Shown piece by piece: positions 32,555-41,490 of a stretch of DNA of 64,000 nt. Position 1 is the stretch's first letter; each line of letters begins with the position of its first letter. The notes beneath the pieces are model-generated. The model ran no database searches and was not told the origin of the DNA. It saw only the letters and a program-made list of their open reading frames with translations. Source of the stretch: SIG607 sp045646245 (GTDB lineage: Bacteria > Bacillota > Clostridia > Oscillospirales > Acutalibacteraceae); assembly GCA_045646245.1 (NCBI GenBank), contig JAZRKJ010000039.1, forward strand, positions 1-64,000, written 5' to 3'. A program made the position numbers and the translations under genes.

Positions 32555-33421
32555 ATGAGCGAGGCTCAATACATACAATGGTTTCCGGGTCATATGACCA
32601 AAACACGCCGTCAAATGGAAAAGGAAATAGCTTTGGTTGACGCTGTTGCGGAAATTGTAGATGCAAGAATTCCTGCATCAAGCCGAAATCCCGATATACC
32701 AAAATTGCTTGGTAAAAAGCCAATGCTTGTTATTCTTAATAAATGCGATATGGCTGACAATGACGCTACGGCAGATTGGATTCGTTGGTTTGAAGGTCAG
32801 AATATAGGCGCTATTGCCGTGGACTGCCGTACCGGAAAAGGGCTCAACAAATTCGTACTTAAGGTTCGGGAAATTCTTGCGGATAAAATCAAAGCAAATG
32901 CCGAAAAGGGTATGGCGGGAAAACCTCTTCGCCTTATGGTTGTGGGAATCCCTAACGTTGGTAAATCTACCTTTATTAACCGTATGGCGGGGTCGAATAA
33001 AGCGAAAACCGAAAATCGCCCCGGTGTAACAAGAGGAAGCCAGTGGTTTACTGTAGATAAGCAGCTTGAGTTGCTCGACACCCCCGGTGTTCTTTGGCCG
33101 AAATTTGAAGATAAAAACGTAGGTGAAAGGCTTGCTTTTACGGGTGCGGTTAAGGATAACGTTGTAGACGTTGAACTGCTTGGTATGCGGTTACTGGAAA
33201 CTCTTTCAAAGTCGTATAAATCCCTTTTAATCCAGCGCTTCGGCGAATTGGATTTTTCTCTTGATTCTTATGATTTGCTCTGCACCGTGGCTAAAAAACG
33301 CGGAATGGTAATGCGTGGCGGTGAGTGTGATACCTTACGTGCTTCTGCTATGTTACTTGAAGAGTTCAGAAATTGCAAAATAGGAAAAATTTCCCTTGAA
33401 AGGGTGAACAGTAATGCCTGA
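32555..33421 (+). CDS. rbgA: Ribosome biogenesis GTPase RbgA (YlqF)
   Basis: RbgA is a circularly permuted GTPase needed for late assembly of the 50S subunit. The 288-residue protein opens with IQWFPGHMTKTRRQM, has the permuted order G4 (NKCDMAD), G5 (VDCRTG), G1 (GIPNVGKSTFINR), G2/G3 (TRG, LLDTPGVLWPKF), and a C-terminal helical domain. Its SD GGGGG lies at the end of lepB. It overlaps rnhB by 8 nt. Confidence 0.96.
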   Translation: MSEAQYIQWFPGHMTKTRRQMEKEIALVDAVAEIVDARIPASSRNPDIPKLLGKKPMLVILNKCDMADNDATADWIRWFEGQNIGAIAVDCRTGKGLNKFVLKVREILADKIKANAEKGMAGKPLRLMVVGIPNVGKSTFINRMAGSNKAKTENRPGVTRGSQWFTVDKQLELLDTPGVLWPKFEDKNVGERLAFTGAVKDNVVDVELLGMRLLETLSKSYKSLLIQRFGELDFSLDSYDLLCTVAKKRGMVMRGGECDTLRASAMLLEEFRNCKIGKISLERVNSNA

Positions 33422-34013
33422 TTACAGTTACGAAAATAAGGCAAGAGAAAAAGGCGCAAAATACGTTTGCGGGGTTGATGAAGCGGGCAGAGGTCCTCTT
33501 GCGGGTCCTGTTTGTGCCGCCGCGGTTATTTTACCCGAAGGTCTTGTTATAGAAGGTCTTGACGATTCCAAAAAGCTTACCGAAAAGAAAAGGGAAGCTC
33601 TTTACGACGTAATTGTTGAAAATGCGGTTGCTTACGGTATTGCGTTTGGAAGCGTAGAGGAAATAGAAGAAGTTAATATTCTCGGCGCCACTTATCTTGC
33701 GATGTGCCGCGCGGTAGAAAAATTGAATTTCAAAGCGGATTACGCTTTAATTGACGGTAACCGTTATCCTCCTATGCTGGACATTAACGGCGAGTGCATA
33801 GTAAAGGGCGACGCAAAAAGTATGTCGGTTGCCGCTGCTAGCATTCTTGCAAAAGTGACCCGTGACCGTTTGCTTCTTGAATATGCCAGGAAGTATCCCG
33901 AATACGGGTTCGAAAAGCATAAGGGCTACGGAACCAAAGCGCACGTTGAAGCAATTAAAAAGTACGGTGTTACCCAAATCCACCGTCCTTCGTTTTTAAC
34001 TAAACTGTTATGA
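33414..34013 (+). CDS. rnhB: Ribonuclease HII
   Basis: RNase HII removes RNA from RNA/DNA hybrids and single ribonucleotides from DNA. The 199-residue protein has the signature CGVDEAGRGPLAGPV with the catalytic Asp-Glu, LDDSKKLTEKKRE, the Asp in YALIDGNRYP, and KGDAKSMSVAAASILAKVTRD. It starts 8 nt before the end of rbgA, with SD GAAAGGGTG inside rbgA. It is joined to yraN by a 4-nt overlap. Confidence 0.97.
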   Translation: MPDYSYENKAREKGAKYVCGVDEAGRGPLAGPVCAAAVILPEGLVIEGLDDSKKLTEKKREALYDVIVENAVAYGIAFGSVEEIEEVNILGATYLAMCRAVEKLNFKADYALIDGNRYPPMLDINGECIVKGDAKSMSVAAASILAKVTRDRLLLEYARKYPEYGFEKHKGYGTKAHVEAIKKYGVTQIHRPSFLTKLL

Positions 34014-34375
34014 GCGAAAATATTTTACTGGGACAAAAGGGCGAAGATATAACCGCGTCATTTTTGCGCAAAAAAGGATTTATCATTTTTAAAAGAAATT
34101 TCCGAAGCCGTTTCGGTGAAATAGACATCATTGCCGAAAAAGGGGATTTGATTCTTTTCGTAGAGGTTAAAACCCGTTTTGAAAACGCTATGGTTTCACC
34201 GGCGCAAGCGGTGGATTTTGTAAAACAAAACCGAATAAAACAAACGGCAAAATTCTTTGTTTCAAAAACGTATCTTGATTATCGTTACCGCTTTGACGTT
34301 GCGGAAATCACGGTAATAAACCAAGATGGGAAACATAAATATAAGCTTAATTATATTAAAGATGCGTTCAAATGA
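34010..34375 (+). CDS. yraN: UPF0102 (YraN) endonuclease-like protein
   Basis: The 121-residue protein has the UPF0102 restriction-endonuclease-like core: GQKGEDITASFLRKKGF, RNFRSRFGEIDIIAEKGDLILFVEVKTR with the Asp, Glu and Lys of a PD-(D/E)XK site. The biochemical role is unsettled, although these proteins are thought to act on branched DNA. It overlaps rnhB by 4 nt, a very conserved arrangement, and ends just before a strong bidirectional terminator. Confidence 0.93.
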   Translation: MSENILLGQKGEDITASFLRKKGFIIFKRNFRSRFGEIDIIAEKGDLILFVEVKTRFENAMVSPAQAVDFVKQNRIKQTAKFFVSKTYLDYRYRFDVAEITVINQDGKHKYKLNYIKDAFK

Positions 34376-34376
34376 T

Positions 34377-34400
34377 AAAAGCACCCTTGCGGGTGCTTTT
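34377..34400. terminator. Bidirectional terminator between yraN and the DUF1540 gene
   Basis: AAAAGCACCC-TTGC-GGGTGCTTTT is a symmetric 10-bp hairpin with T-runs on either strand. It ends the rplS-yraN operon and the convergent DUF1540 gene. Confidence 0.9.
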
Positions 34401-34407
34401 AGTGGAA

Positions 34408-34578
34408 TCAGTCTTTTGCTCTGAAGGTGGTACAGGCGGTTTCGCTGCACTGACACGCGCTTTTGTAACCAACCTGAATTGCGCCTGCGGTACAACGGTC
34501 ATCACTGGTGTGGTGAACGCAATGTGTGGCGTCGCAAAGGATTCCGGGTACGATTTTTTCGTTTTTCATGTTTTCCAT
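34408..34578 (-). CDS. DUF1540 domain small Cys-rich protein
   Basis: A 56-residue protein is encoded on the minus strand with six cysteines (15, 20, 29, 42, 44, 49). The pattern CDATHCVHH, CTAGAIQVG and ETACTTF is that of DUF1540, a small putative metal-binding domain common in spore-forming Clostridia. I chose the ATG at 34578 because the SD AAGGA lies about 10 nt upstream; the ATG at 34587 is too close to it. The gene stands alone, divergent from the metallophosphoesterase, with a small GACC-TTAC-GGTC palindrome just upstream. Function is unknown. Confidence 0.85.
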   Translation of the reverse strand: MENMKNEKIVPGILCDATHCVHHTSDDRCTAGAIQVGYKSACQCSETACTTFRAKD

Positions 34579-34663
34579 TTTTATCATTTCCTTTCAGACC
34601 GTAAGGTCAATTATATTATTGCCCCAATAAGTTTCTTTACTACATTTAAAAGGAGGGAATTTT

Positions 34664-35350
34664 TTGAAAATTTTCGGTATTTCTGATTTGCATTTGTCTT
34701 TCTCGGCTGATAAACCGATGGATATTTTTTACGGATGGGAAAACCACACCGAAAAAATAAAAGCCAATTGGAAGCGTATTGTTGAAAAAGATGATATTGT
34801 GGTTTTGCCGGGGGATTTTTCTTGGGCGCTTAAACTTAGTGAAACGCTTGAAGATTTTCGATTTCTTGATTCTCTGCCCGGTAAAAAACTTATTTTAAAA
34901 GGTAACCACGATCTTTGGTGGTCTACTGCAAAGAAAATTCACGAATTTTTTGTTTTAAACAAAATAGAAACTGTTGAAATTATTTTTAACAATATGTATA
35001 AAGCGGGAAATTTTGCCATTTGCGGTACACGCGGTTGGTTTGGTGAAAAGTCAGCGGACAAGGTTATTATCCAAAGGGAAGCGGGAAGGTTGAGAACTTC
35101 TCTTACCGCGGCAAAAAACGAAAATCTTACGCCTGTTGTATTTATGCATTACCCACCGGTATACGGTGAACAGGTCGCCGAACCTATTATAGAAGTATTG
35201 AATGAGTTTGGTGTTGATAAAGTTTATCACGGCCATATTCACGGTGCAGGACTTAATAACAGCCCCAAAAAATACGGTTCAATCAGCTTTAAACTGCTGT
35301 CTTGTGACTGTATAGACTTCACTCCTTATTATATTAAAGAAATTATTTGA
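34664..35350 (+). CDS. Calcineurin-like metallophosphoesterase
   Basis: The 228-residue protein shows the metallophosphoesterase motifs in order: GISDLHLS (Asp-x-His), GDFSW (a GDxxW variant of GDxxD), LKGNHDLWW (GNHD), VFMHYPPVYG and VYHGHIHG (GHxH). The two-metal site thus appears complete. The substrate is unknown. The start is TTG with the very strong SD AGGAGGG, 6-7 nt upstream. It stands between the DUF1540 gene and tig with spaces on both sides, so it may be transcribed alone. Confidence 0.88.
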   Translation: MKIFGISDLHLSFSADKPMDIFYGWENHTEKIKANWKRIVEKDDIVVLPGDFSWALKLSETLEDFRFLDSLPGKKLILKGNHDLWWSTAKKIHEFFVLNKIETVEIIFNNMYKAGNFAICGTRGWFGEKSADKVIIQREAGRLRTSLTAAKNENLTPVVFMHYPPVYGEQVAEPIIEVLNEFGVDKVYHGHIHGAGLNNSPKKYGSISFKLLSCDCIDFTPYYIKEII

Positions 35351-35429
35351 TATTTTTTCCAAATAATTGTAGAAATTTTTTACAATATATGTTATAGTAT
35401 ATGTTGATAAATTTTGCGGAGGTATTTCC

Positions 35430-37001
35430 ATGAGTTTGAAAAATGCAAAAAAAGTCGATACTAACCGTTATGAACTTGAGGTAGTTATCGACGGAGAAAC
35501 TTTCAGAAAGGCGCTTGGCGACGTTATGCGTCGTGAAAGCAAAAAAATTACTGTTCCCGGTTTCCGTAAAGGTAAAGCACCCGTAAGCTTCATTGAAAAG
35601 TATTACGGCGCAGAAGCTTTCTTCCAGGATACTTTGGACAGCCTTTACGGTGCTGCTCTTGAAGAAGCTGCGGTTGAGGCAGGCGTTGAAATTGTTGACG
35701 ATAAAATGGATTTCGATCTCGTTTCTATCAGCAAAGAAGACGGCGTTGACTTTAAGGTAACCCTTACTGTTGTTCCCGAAATTGAAATCGGTGAATATAA
35801 GGGCCTTAAGGAAGAACGTCTCAAAGTAAGTGTTGACGATGCTGAAATCGAAGAATCTGTTAAGGCTATGGCTGACAGAAACGCACGCGTAGTTGCTGTT
35901 GAAGACAGAGCTGCTGAAAACGGTGATATTACCGTTATTGACTTTGAAGGCTTTGTGGACGACAAAGCTTTTGAAGGAGGCAAGGGCGAGGCTTACACTT
36001 TAACACTCGGTTCCGGTCAGTTTATCCCCGGCTTTGAAGAACAGATTATCGGTCATAACGTTAATGACGAATTCGACGTAAACGTTACCTTCCCCGAAGA
36101 ATATCATGCAGAAGAACTTAAGGGCAAGGCTGCTGTATTTAAGGTTAAGCTTCATGAAATCAAGAAGCGTGAGCTTCCCGAAATCGACGATGAATTTGCT
36201 AAAGACGTAAGCGAATTTGATACTCTTGAAGAACTCAAAGCCGACCTTAAGGCTAAAGCTCTTGAAAGAAAACAAAAAGCTGCTGAAGACGAAACCGAAA
36301 CCAGACTTCTTGACCAAATTATTGATTCTATTAAGGGTGAAATTCCCGAGGCTATGTACAATAACCGTGTACAGCAAAATCTTCGTGACCTTGACTACCG
36401 TCTCCAGTCTCAGGGTATGAGCCTTGAAAACTATATCAAGTATACCGGTGCTTCTATTGAAGAAATTTCCAAGACTTACCGTCCTCAAGCTGAAAAGCAG
36501 GTTAAAATGCGTCTTGCTCTTGAGAAAATCGTTAAGCTTGAAAACATCACCGTTGCCGATGAAGACGTAGACAAGAAGTATTCTGAAATGGCAGAACAGT
36601 ATTCTATTCCCGTTGAACAGGTTAAAGCTGCTGTTCCCGCAGAAGAACTTAAGAAGGATATTGCCGTAGAAATGGCTCTTGAACTCGTTAAGTCCAGCGC
36701 CGTAATTACCGACGTTGACGCAATAAGCGAAAAGGCTGAAAAGAAGCCCGCCGCTAAAAAGACTTCTACTGCTAAGAAGCCTGCGGCAAAGAAGGCTGAA
36801 GGGGAAGAAGGCGAAAAGAAGCCTGCCGCCAAGAAGACTGCTTCTACCACAGCAAAGAAAACCACTTCTACCGCTAAGAAGACTACTACTGCCAAGAAGG
36901 CAGAAGGCGAAGCTGCAGAAAAGAAACCTGCTGCTAAGAAAACTGCTTCTACCGCTAAGAAGACCACTACCAAGAAAGCAGCCGAAAAGACCGAAGAATA
37001 A
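35430..37001 (+). CDS. tig: Trigger factor with a lysine/alanine/threonine-rich C-terminal tail
   Basis: Trigger factor is the ribosome-bound chaperone at the exit tunnel. The 523-residue protein has the ribosome-docking motif ITVPGFRKGKAPVSFIEKYYG (about 36-57), a PPIase domain (about 150-240) and a C-terminal chaperone domain up to about 430. A further 90 residues (434-523) consist of KKPAAKK, TAKKTT and KAEGE units, much like a histone-H1 tail. Typical trigger factors end near 430 residues. The tail is in frame and ends normally, and clpP-clpX follow, the standard gene order. Its role is not known; nucleic-acid or ribosomal RNA binding is inference from composition. Confidence 0.95.
   Translation: MSLKNAKKVDTNRYELEVVIDGETFRKALGDVMRRESKKITVPGFRKGKAPVSFIEKYYGAEAFFQDTLDSLYGAALEEAAVEAGVEIVDDKMDFDLVSISKEDGVDFKVTLTVVPEIEIGEYKGLKEERLKVSVDDAEIEESVKAMADRNARVVAVEDRAAENGDITVIDFEGFVDDKAFEGGKGEAYTLTLGSGQFIPGFEEQIIGHNVNDEFDVNVTFPEEYHAEELKGKAAVFKVKLHEIKKRELPEIDDEFAKDVSEFDTLEELKADLKAKALERKQKAAEDETETRLLDQIIDSIKGEIPEAMYNNRVQQNLRDLDYRLQSQGMSLENYIKYTGASIEEISKTYRPQAEKQVKMRLALEKIVKLENITVADEDVDKKYSEMAEQYSIPVEQVKAAVPAEELKKDIAVEMALELVKSSAVITDVDAISEKAEKKPAAKKTSTAKKPAAKKAEGEEGEKKPAAKKTASTTAKKTTSTAKKTTTAKKAEGEAAEKKPAAKKTASTAKKTTTKKAAEKTEE
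36733..36998 (+). repeat. Imperfect coding repeats of the tig tail
   Basis: The DNA encoding residues 434-523 of trigger factor is made of imperfect repeats around GCTAAGAAG/GCCAAGAAGAC. Units of KKPAAKKT and TAKKTT recur about ten times. Such a stretch can change length by slippage. Confidence 0.7.
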
Positions 37002-37067
37002 TCTTTTAAAGGTTGTTTATAATTGGTAAAATTTGCGCATAATCATATTAAATATGGAGGTATTGTT

Positions 37068-37661
37068 ATGGATATGAATTTAGTTCCTATGGTCGTTGAA
37101 CAAACAAGCCGCGGAGAGCGTTCTTATGATATTTTCTCCCGCCTTTTAAATGACCGTATTATTATGCTTAACGGACAGGTTGACGATGCTTCCGCCAGCC
37201 TCATAGTCGCCCAGTTGCTTTATCTTGAAGGACAGGACCCTGATAAGGATATAAGCTTTTATATCAACAGCCCCGGCGGCAGTGTTTCTGCGGGTATGGC
37301 AATTTATGATACTATGCAGTACATTAAGTGCGACGTATCTACCATTTGTATCGGTATGGCGGCAAGTATGGGCGCTTTCCTTCTTTCCGCAGGAACAAAA
37401 GGCAAACGTTACGCACTTCCAAATGCCGAGGTTATGATTCATCAACCCTTGGGCGGCGCACAAGGCCAAGCAAGTGATATTCTCATAAGCGCTCGTCATA
37501 TTGAACGTACAAGAGAAAATCTTAATAAAATCTTATCTGAAAACACCGGTAAATCTCTTGAGCAAATCGCGATAGATACCGACAGAGATAATTGGCTTAC
37601 CGCAAATGAAGCCAAAGAATACGGTATTGTAGATAAGGTTATTGCCAAGAGAGGTAACTAA
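37068..37661 (+). CDS. clpP: ATP-dependent Clp protease proteolytic subunit
   Basis: ClpP is the serine protease core of the ClpXP machine. The 197-residue protein has Ser100 in GMAASMGAFLL, His125 in VMIHQPLGG and Asp174 in DTDRDNWL, together with SPGGSVSAG. The start at 37068 is chosen because ATGGAGG lies 9 nt upstream; an in-frame ATG-like start at 37023 has no SD. It overlaps clpX by 1 nt. No CtsR or sigma-32 site is obvious. Confidence 0.97.
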   Translation: MDMNLVPMVVEQTSRGERSYDIFSRLLNDRIIMLNGQVDDASASLIVAQLLYLEGQDPDKDISFYINSPGGSVSAGMAIYDTMQYIKCDVSTICIGMAASMGAFLLSAGTKGKRYALPNAEVMIHQPLGGAQGQASDILISARHIERTRENLNKILSENTGKSLEQIAIDTDRDNWLTANEAKEYGIVDKVIAKRGN

Positions 37662-38914
37662 TGGCAACTAAAGATTCGGTTAATAAACAGATTCGATGCT
37701 CGTTCTGCGGTAAAACGCAGGACGAGGTCGGTCGTATTATAGAAGGTCCGGGCGTATATATTTGTGATGCCTGTATAAGCTTCTGTAATACGCTTTTATA
37801 TGGAGATGAAGGGGAGGAATTAAAACCCCGTCGCAAATCTCAAAAGAATAAAGAAAAAGAATTTGTTTTACCAAAACCAAAAGAAATTAAAGAAAAACTC
37901 GACGAATACGTTATTGGGCAGGATGATGCAAAAATCACCTTGTCAGTTGCAGTTTACAACCACTATAAGCGTATTTTTAAGCAAAGTGACGATAGTGTTG
38001 AACTTGCAAAAAGTAACGTTTTGCTTCTCGGCCCTACCGGTGTAGGTAAAACCCTTCTCGCTCAAACTCTTGCTAAAATTTTGGAAGTGCCGATCGCTAT
38101 TACCGACGCAACAACCTTAACCGAAGCAGGTTACGTTGGCGAAGACGTAGAGAATATTCTTCTCCGTCTTATTCAGGCGGCGGATTACGATATAGAAAAA
38201 GCCGAACGCGGTATTATCTATATTGACGAAATAGATAAGATTGCAAGAAAAAGCGAAAATACTTCAATTACCCGCGACGTAAGCGGTGAAGGTGTTCAGC
38301 AAGCCCTTCTTAAAATTCTTGAAGGTACCGTTGCAAACGTTCCTCCTCAAGGCGGAAGAAAGCATCCCCAACAGGAATTTATACAAATCAACACCACCAA
38401 TATTCTATTTATTTGTTCCGGCGCATTTGACGGAATTGATAAGGTTATTGAAAGAAGAATCGGCGGGTCAAGTCTCGGCTTTGGAGCAGACGTTAAGTCT
38501 CCCAAAAGCAAGGAGGCTCAGGCGGCGGCGGAAAACGCCACCCATCAAGACCTTGTTAAATTCGGACTTATTCCTGAACTTGTGGGACGACTTCCGGTTA
38601 TTACAGGGCTTAAGGGTATGGATAAAGAAACCCTTATCCGTATTATGACCGAACCGAAAAACTCAATAGTTAAGCAGTATGAGGCGCTTTTTGCACTGGA
38701 CGGCATTGAACTTATATTTGAAAGAAAAGCTTTAGAGCGTATTGCCGAGCTTACTATTGAACGTAAAACGGGGGCAAGAGGTCTTCGCTCCATTATTGAA
38801 GCGACTTTGCAGCCTCTTATGTATAGCACTCCTTCTCTTCCTAACGTTAAGTCTGTAAAGATTACCGCTGCTGCGGTTAACGGTAAAGAAGCGATTATTG
38901 AGTATAAAGAATAA
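37661..38914 (+). CDS. clpX: ATP-dependent Clp protease ATP-binding subunit ClpX
   Basis: ClpX is the AAA+ unfoldase that feeds ClpP. The 417-residue protein has an N-terminal zinc-binding domain (CSFCGKTQDEVGRIIEGPGVYICDAC), Walker A LLGPTGVGKTLLAQ, Walker B IIYIDEIDK, a sensor-1 region and the IGF-equivalent loop. The ending has LRSIIEATLQPLMY. Length is normal. The start overlaps the clpP stop by one base. It is followed by a terminator at 38918-38950. Confidence 0.97.
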   Translation: MATKDSVNKQIRCSFCGKTQDEVGRIIEGPGVYICDACISFCNTLLYGDEGEELKPRRKSQKNKEKEFVLPKPKEIKEKLDEYVIGQDDAKITLSVAVYNHYKRIFKQSDDSVELAKSNVLLLGPTGVGKTLLAQTLAKILEVPIAITDATTLTEAGYVGEDVENILLRLIQAADYDIEKAERGIIYIDEIDKIARKSENTSITRDVSGEGVQQALLKILEGTVANVPPQGGRKHPQQEFIQINTTNILFICSGAFDGIDKVIERRIGGSSLGFGADVKSPKSKEAQAAAENATHQDLVKFGLIPELVGRLPVITGLKGMDKETLIRIMTEPKNSIVKQYEALFALDGIELIFERKALERIAELTIERKTGARGLRSIIEATLQPLMYSTPSLPNVKSVKITAAAVNGKEAIIEYKE

Positions 38915-38917
38915 CGT

Positions 38918-38950
38918 AAAACACCGATTTTTTAAAATCGGTGTTTTTTA
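38918..38950 (+). terminator. Intrinsic terminator of tig-clpP-clpX
   Basis: AAACACCGATTTT / AAAATCGGTGTTT forms a strong stem followed by T6. Confidence 0.9.
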
Positions 38951-38984
38951 CTGCTTTTTATGTGAAAAAAATTTTCATTTTTCT

Positions 38985-39013
38985 ATAGACTTTTAACCGA
39001 TAAATGATACAAT
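38985..39013 (+). promoter_or_regulatory. Promoter of the GH2 gene
   Basis: TACAAT (39008-39013), with TGA before it as an extended -10, has TAGACT-like sequence 16-17 nt upstream. The ATG is 36 nt after the -10. Confidence 0.5.
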
Positions 39014-39048
39014 CATCTTGACAATTTCCCTTTTTGGAGGTAATTCTT

Positions 39049-41385
39049 ATGAGAGAAATAACAAAGCTTAACTCCCGTTGGCTTTTTTGTGAAGGCGATT
39101 TGAAGGTGGACCGCCCCTTTACCAAGGGTCCGATTTACTCGCAAAGCAAGACTGAAAGAAAACTTCAGGGTCCCGCTTCTTATAATCATAACGACGTTCC
39201 CGAAGGTTGGGGCGCAGGCACAAGAGAACTTATAAGTATAGGCTGGCAATGGGTGGATTTACCCCATGATTTTATTATAAATAAAACTCCTGATGAAAAA
39301 GAAAACAACACTACCGGTTTCTTTAAATACACAAACGGCTGGTACAGAAAGCATTTCAAGCTTTCAGAAGAAGACAAAGATAAAAGAATTTCGGTTATAT
39401 TTGACGGCGTTGCAACCCATGCAACCGTTTATTTGAACGGTTGCTTAATGAAGCATAATTTTTGCGGATATAACACATTTGAAGTGGATGTTACCGATAA
39501 TTGTTATTTTGGCGAAAAAGAAAATATTCTTGCCGTTTACGTAAACACCGAGGAATATGAGGGCTGGTGGTACCAAGGCGGCGGTATTTACAGAGATGTA
39601 TGGCTTAAGAAAACCGACAGAATTTGCGTTGATATGTATGGCGTTTACGCAAGACCTGTAAAAATTGACGATAAAAACTGGAAGGTTGATATTGAAACTA
39701 CTGTCCGTAATGAAAATTATGATGGCAGAGCAAAACGCATTATTGCAAAAAGTGTAATTAAGGATAAAGAAGGTAACGCTGTGGCAGAATCGCAGGGAAG
39801 CGTTATTGTAGGCGCGAAAGAAATAAGCGTTGCTAAATATACCGCTGAAGTTATAAATCCTGCTCTTTGGGATATTGATAATCCTAATCTTTACACAGTC
39901 GAAACCGTACTTATTAAAAACGGTAAGGAATGCGATACAGTTACCGACAGAATCGGTTTTCGTACCGCCTACTGCGACCCTGATAAAGGATTTTTCTTAA
40001 ACGGAAAACCCGTTAAAATTAAAGGCGTTTGCGCTCATCAGGATTTTGGCTTAACAGGTCTTGCGGTGCCGGATAATATTCTTCGCCACAAGGTAGAGCT
40101 TATAAAGGAAATGGGCGCTAACGGCTATCGTTGTTCTCATTATCCTCACCCAACCGCTACTATGGACGCTCTCGATGAAATGGGTTTTATAGTTATGGAC
40201 GAATGCCGCTGGATGGAGTCGACCGAAGAGGGTATTGCCCAAATGGAAATGGTAATGAAGCGTGACAGAAACCGTCCGTCTGTTATTTTCTGGTCCCTTG
40301 GCAATGAAGAACCGCACCACAAAACAGAAGTGGGACAAAGAATAAATAAGTCTATGTACCGCCGCGCCAAACAGCTTGATCCCGACCGTTATATTATGGC
40401 GGCTGTTTCCAATGCTGACGGATGCAAAATTTTTGGTTGCCTTGACGTAATCGGCGTTAACTATAATCTTCGTCTTTATGACGAAATACATAAAATGTAC
40501 CCCGACCGTTCTATTTTTGCTTCAGAATGTTGTGCTACCAGTACTTCAAGAGGATTCTATTACGACGCTAACCCGGACGTAACAAAGGTTGGATACGTTA
40601 ATTCTCTTGACCACGATACTAACTATTGGTTTATGGGAAGAGAAAATACCTGGAAGTTTATTATGGAACGCGAATGGGTTTTGGGCGAATATCAGTGGAT
40701 AGCCTTTGAACACAGAGGAGAGACTTACTGGCCCCGTATGTGCTCACAAGCAGGCGCTATTGACCTTTATATGCAAAAAAAGGATGCGTTTTTTGTCAAT
40801 CAATCTCATTGGAGTGAAGCTCCTATGATTCACCTTGCGCCTCATTGGAATTGGTGCGGTATGGAAGGTGAAGAAATAAACGTTGCGGCTTATACAAACT
40901 GCGATCAAGCAGAGCTTTTCTTAAACGGAAAATCTCTTGGCAAAAAGGAAATCGAACCCTTCGGTCACGGTGAATGGAAGGTTGCCTTTGAAAAGGGCGA
41001 GCTTAAGGTAATCGGCTATAAAAACGGTGAAAAGGTTGCTCAGGATGAAAAGGTTACCACCGGTAAATCTTACGCGCTTAAGCTTCGTCTTGAAAACGAT
41101 AACGCAGTAAAAGAAGGCGATATTGCTTTATTTACCTGCTACGTTGTTGACGAAGAGGGAAGAGAGGTTCCCGATGCGGCTCATTTTGTGCGTTTCTTTG
41201 CTAATGCAAAAGGTGTTATTGTGGGTACGGGAAGTGACGTTTGCGACCATAACCCCGTTAATTTACCCAATAGACAAATGCGTATGGGCGCAATAAGTGT
41301 TGCAGTTAAATTAACAGGAGCAGAGGGTGAATTAAAACTCTATGCCGAAAGCGACGGACTTTGTAAAGGATATATTAAAATATAA
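39049..41385 (+). CDS. Glycoside hydrolase family 2 (beta-galactosidase type)
   Basis: The 778-residue protein has the GH2 plan: a sugar-binding jelly roll (about 1-180 with WYRKHF), an immunoglobulin-like domain, and the TIM barrel with GVCAHQDFG, RCSHYPH, the acid/base Glu420 in SLGNEEPHH and the nucleophile Glu493 in IFASECC. Further C-terminal beta domains follow. No signal peptide is present, so it acts inside the cell on imported oligosaccharides. Beta-galactosides are most likely, but beta-glucuronides or beta-mannosides cannot be excluded. The start at 39049 is chosen over 39034 because TTTGGAGG lies between them. Confidence 0.9.
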   Translation: MREITKLNSRWLFCEGDLKVDRPFTKGPIYSQSKTERKLQGPASYNHNDVPEGWGAGTRELISIGWQWVDLPHDFIINKTPDEKENNTTGFFKYTNGWYRKHFKLSEEDKDKRISVIFDGVATHATVYLNGCLMKHNFCGYNTFEVDVTDNCYFGEKENILAVYVNTEEYEGWWYQGGGIYRDVWLKKTDRICVDMYGVYARPVKIDDKNWKVDIETTVRNENYDGRAKRIIAKSVIKDKEGNAVAESQGSVIVGAKEISVAKYTAEVINPALWDIDNPNLYTVETVLIKNGKECDTVTDRIGFRTAYCDPDKGFFLNGKPVKIKGVCAHQDFGLTGLAVPDNILRHKVELIKEMGANGYRCSHYPHPTATMDALDEMGFIVMDECRWMESTEEGIAQMEMVMKRDRNRPSVIFWSLGNEEPHHKTEVGQRINKSMYRRAKQLDPDRYIMAAVSNADGCKIFGCLDVIGVNYNLRLYDEIHKMYPDRSIFASECCATSTSRGFYYDANPDVTKVGYVNSLDHDTNYWFMGRENTWKFIMEREWVLGEYQWIAFEHRGETYWPRMCSQAGAIDLYMQKKDAFFVNQSHWSEAPMIHLAPHWNWCGMEGEEINVAAYTNCDQAELFLNGKSLGKKEIEPFGHGEWKVAFEKGELKVIGYKNGEKVAQDEKVTTGKSYALKLRLENDNAVKEGDIALFTCYVVDEEGREVPDAAHFVRFFANAKGVIVGTGSDVCDHNPVNLPNRQMRMGAISVAVKLTGAEGELKLYAESDGLCKGYIKI

Positions 41386-41389
41386 CCTA

Positions 41390-41423
41390 AAAAGAATTCC
41401 CTTGTAATCAAGGGAATTCTTTT
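41390..41423. terminator. Terminator after the GH2 gene
   Basis: GAATTCCCTTG (41394-41404) and CAAGGGAATTC (41409-41419) pair perfectly, flanked by A4 and T4 so it works in both directions. Confidence 0.9.
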
Positions 41424-41430
41424 GCTTTCG

Positions 41431-41459
41431 TTGACAATAAGGCTTTTTTGGAGTATTAT
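41431..41459 (+). promoter_or_regulatory. Promoter of the nicotinate phosphoribosyltransferase gene
   Basis: A perfect -35 TTGACA (41431-41436) is followed after 17 nt by TATTAT (41454-41459). Confidence 0.7.
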
Positions 41460-41490
41460 AATTAGTAATGATTCTTTAGGGAGGTTAACT

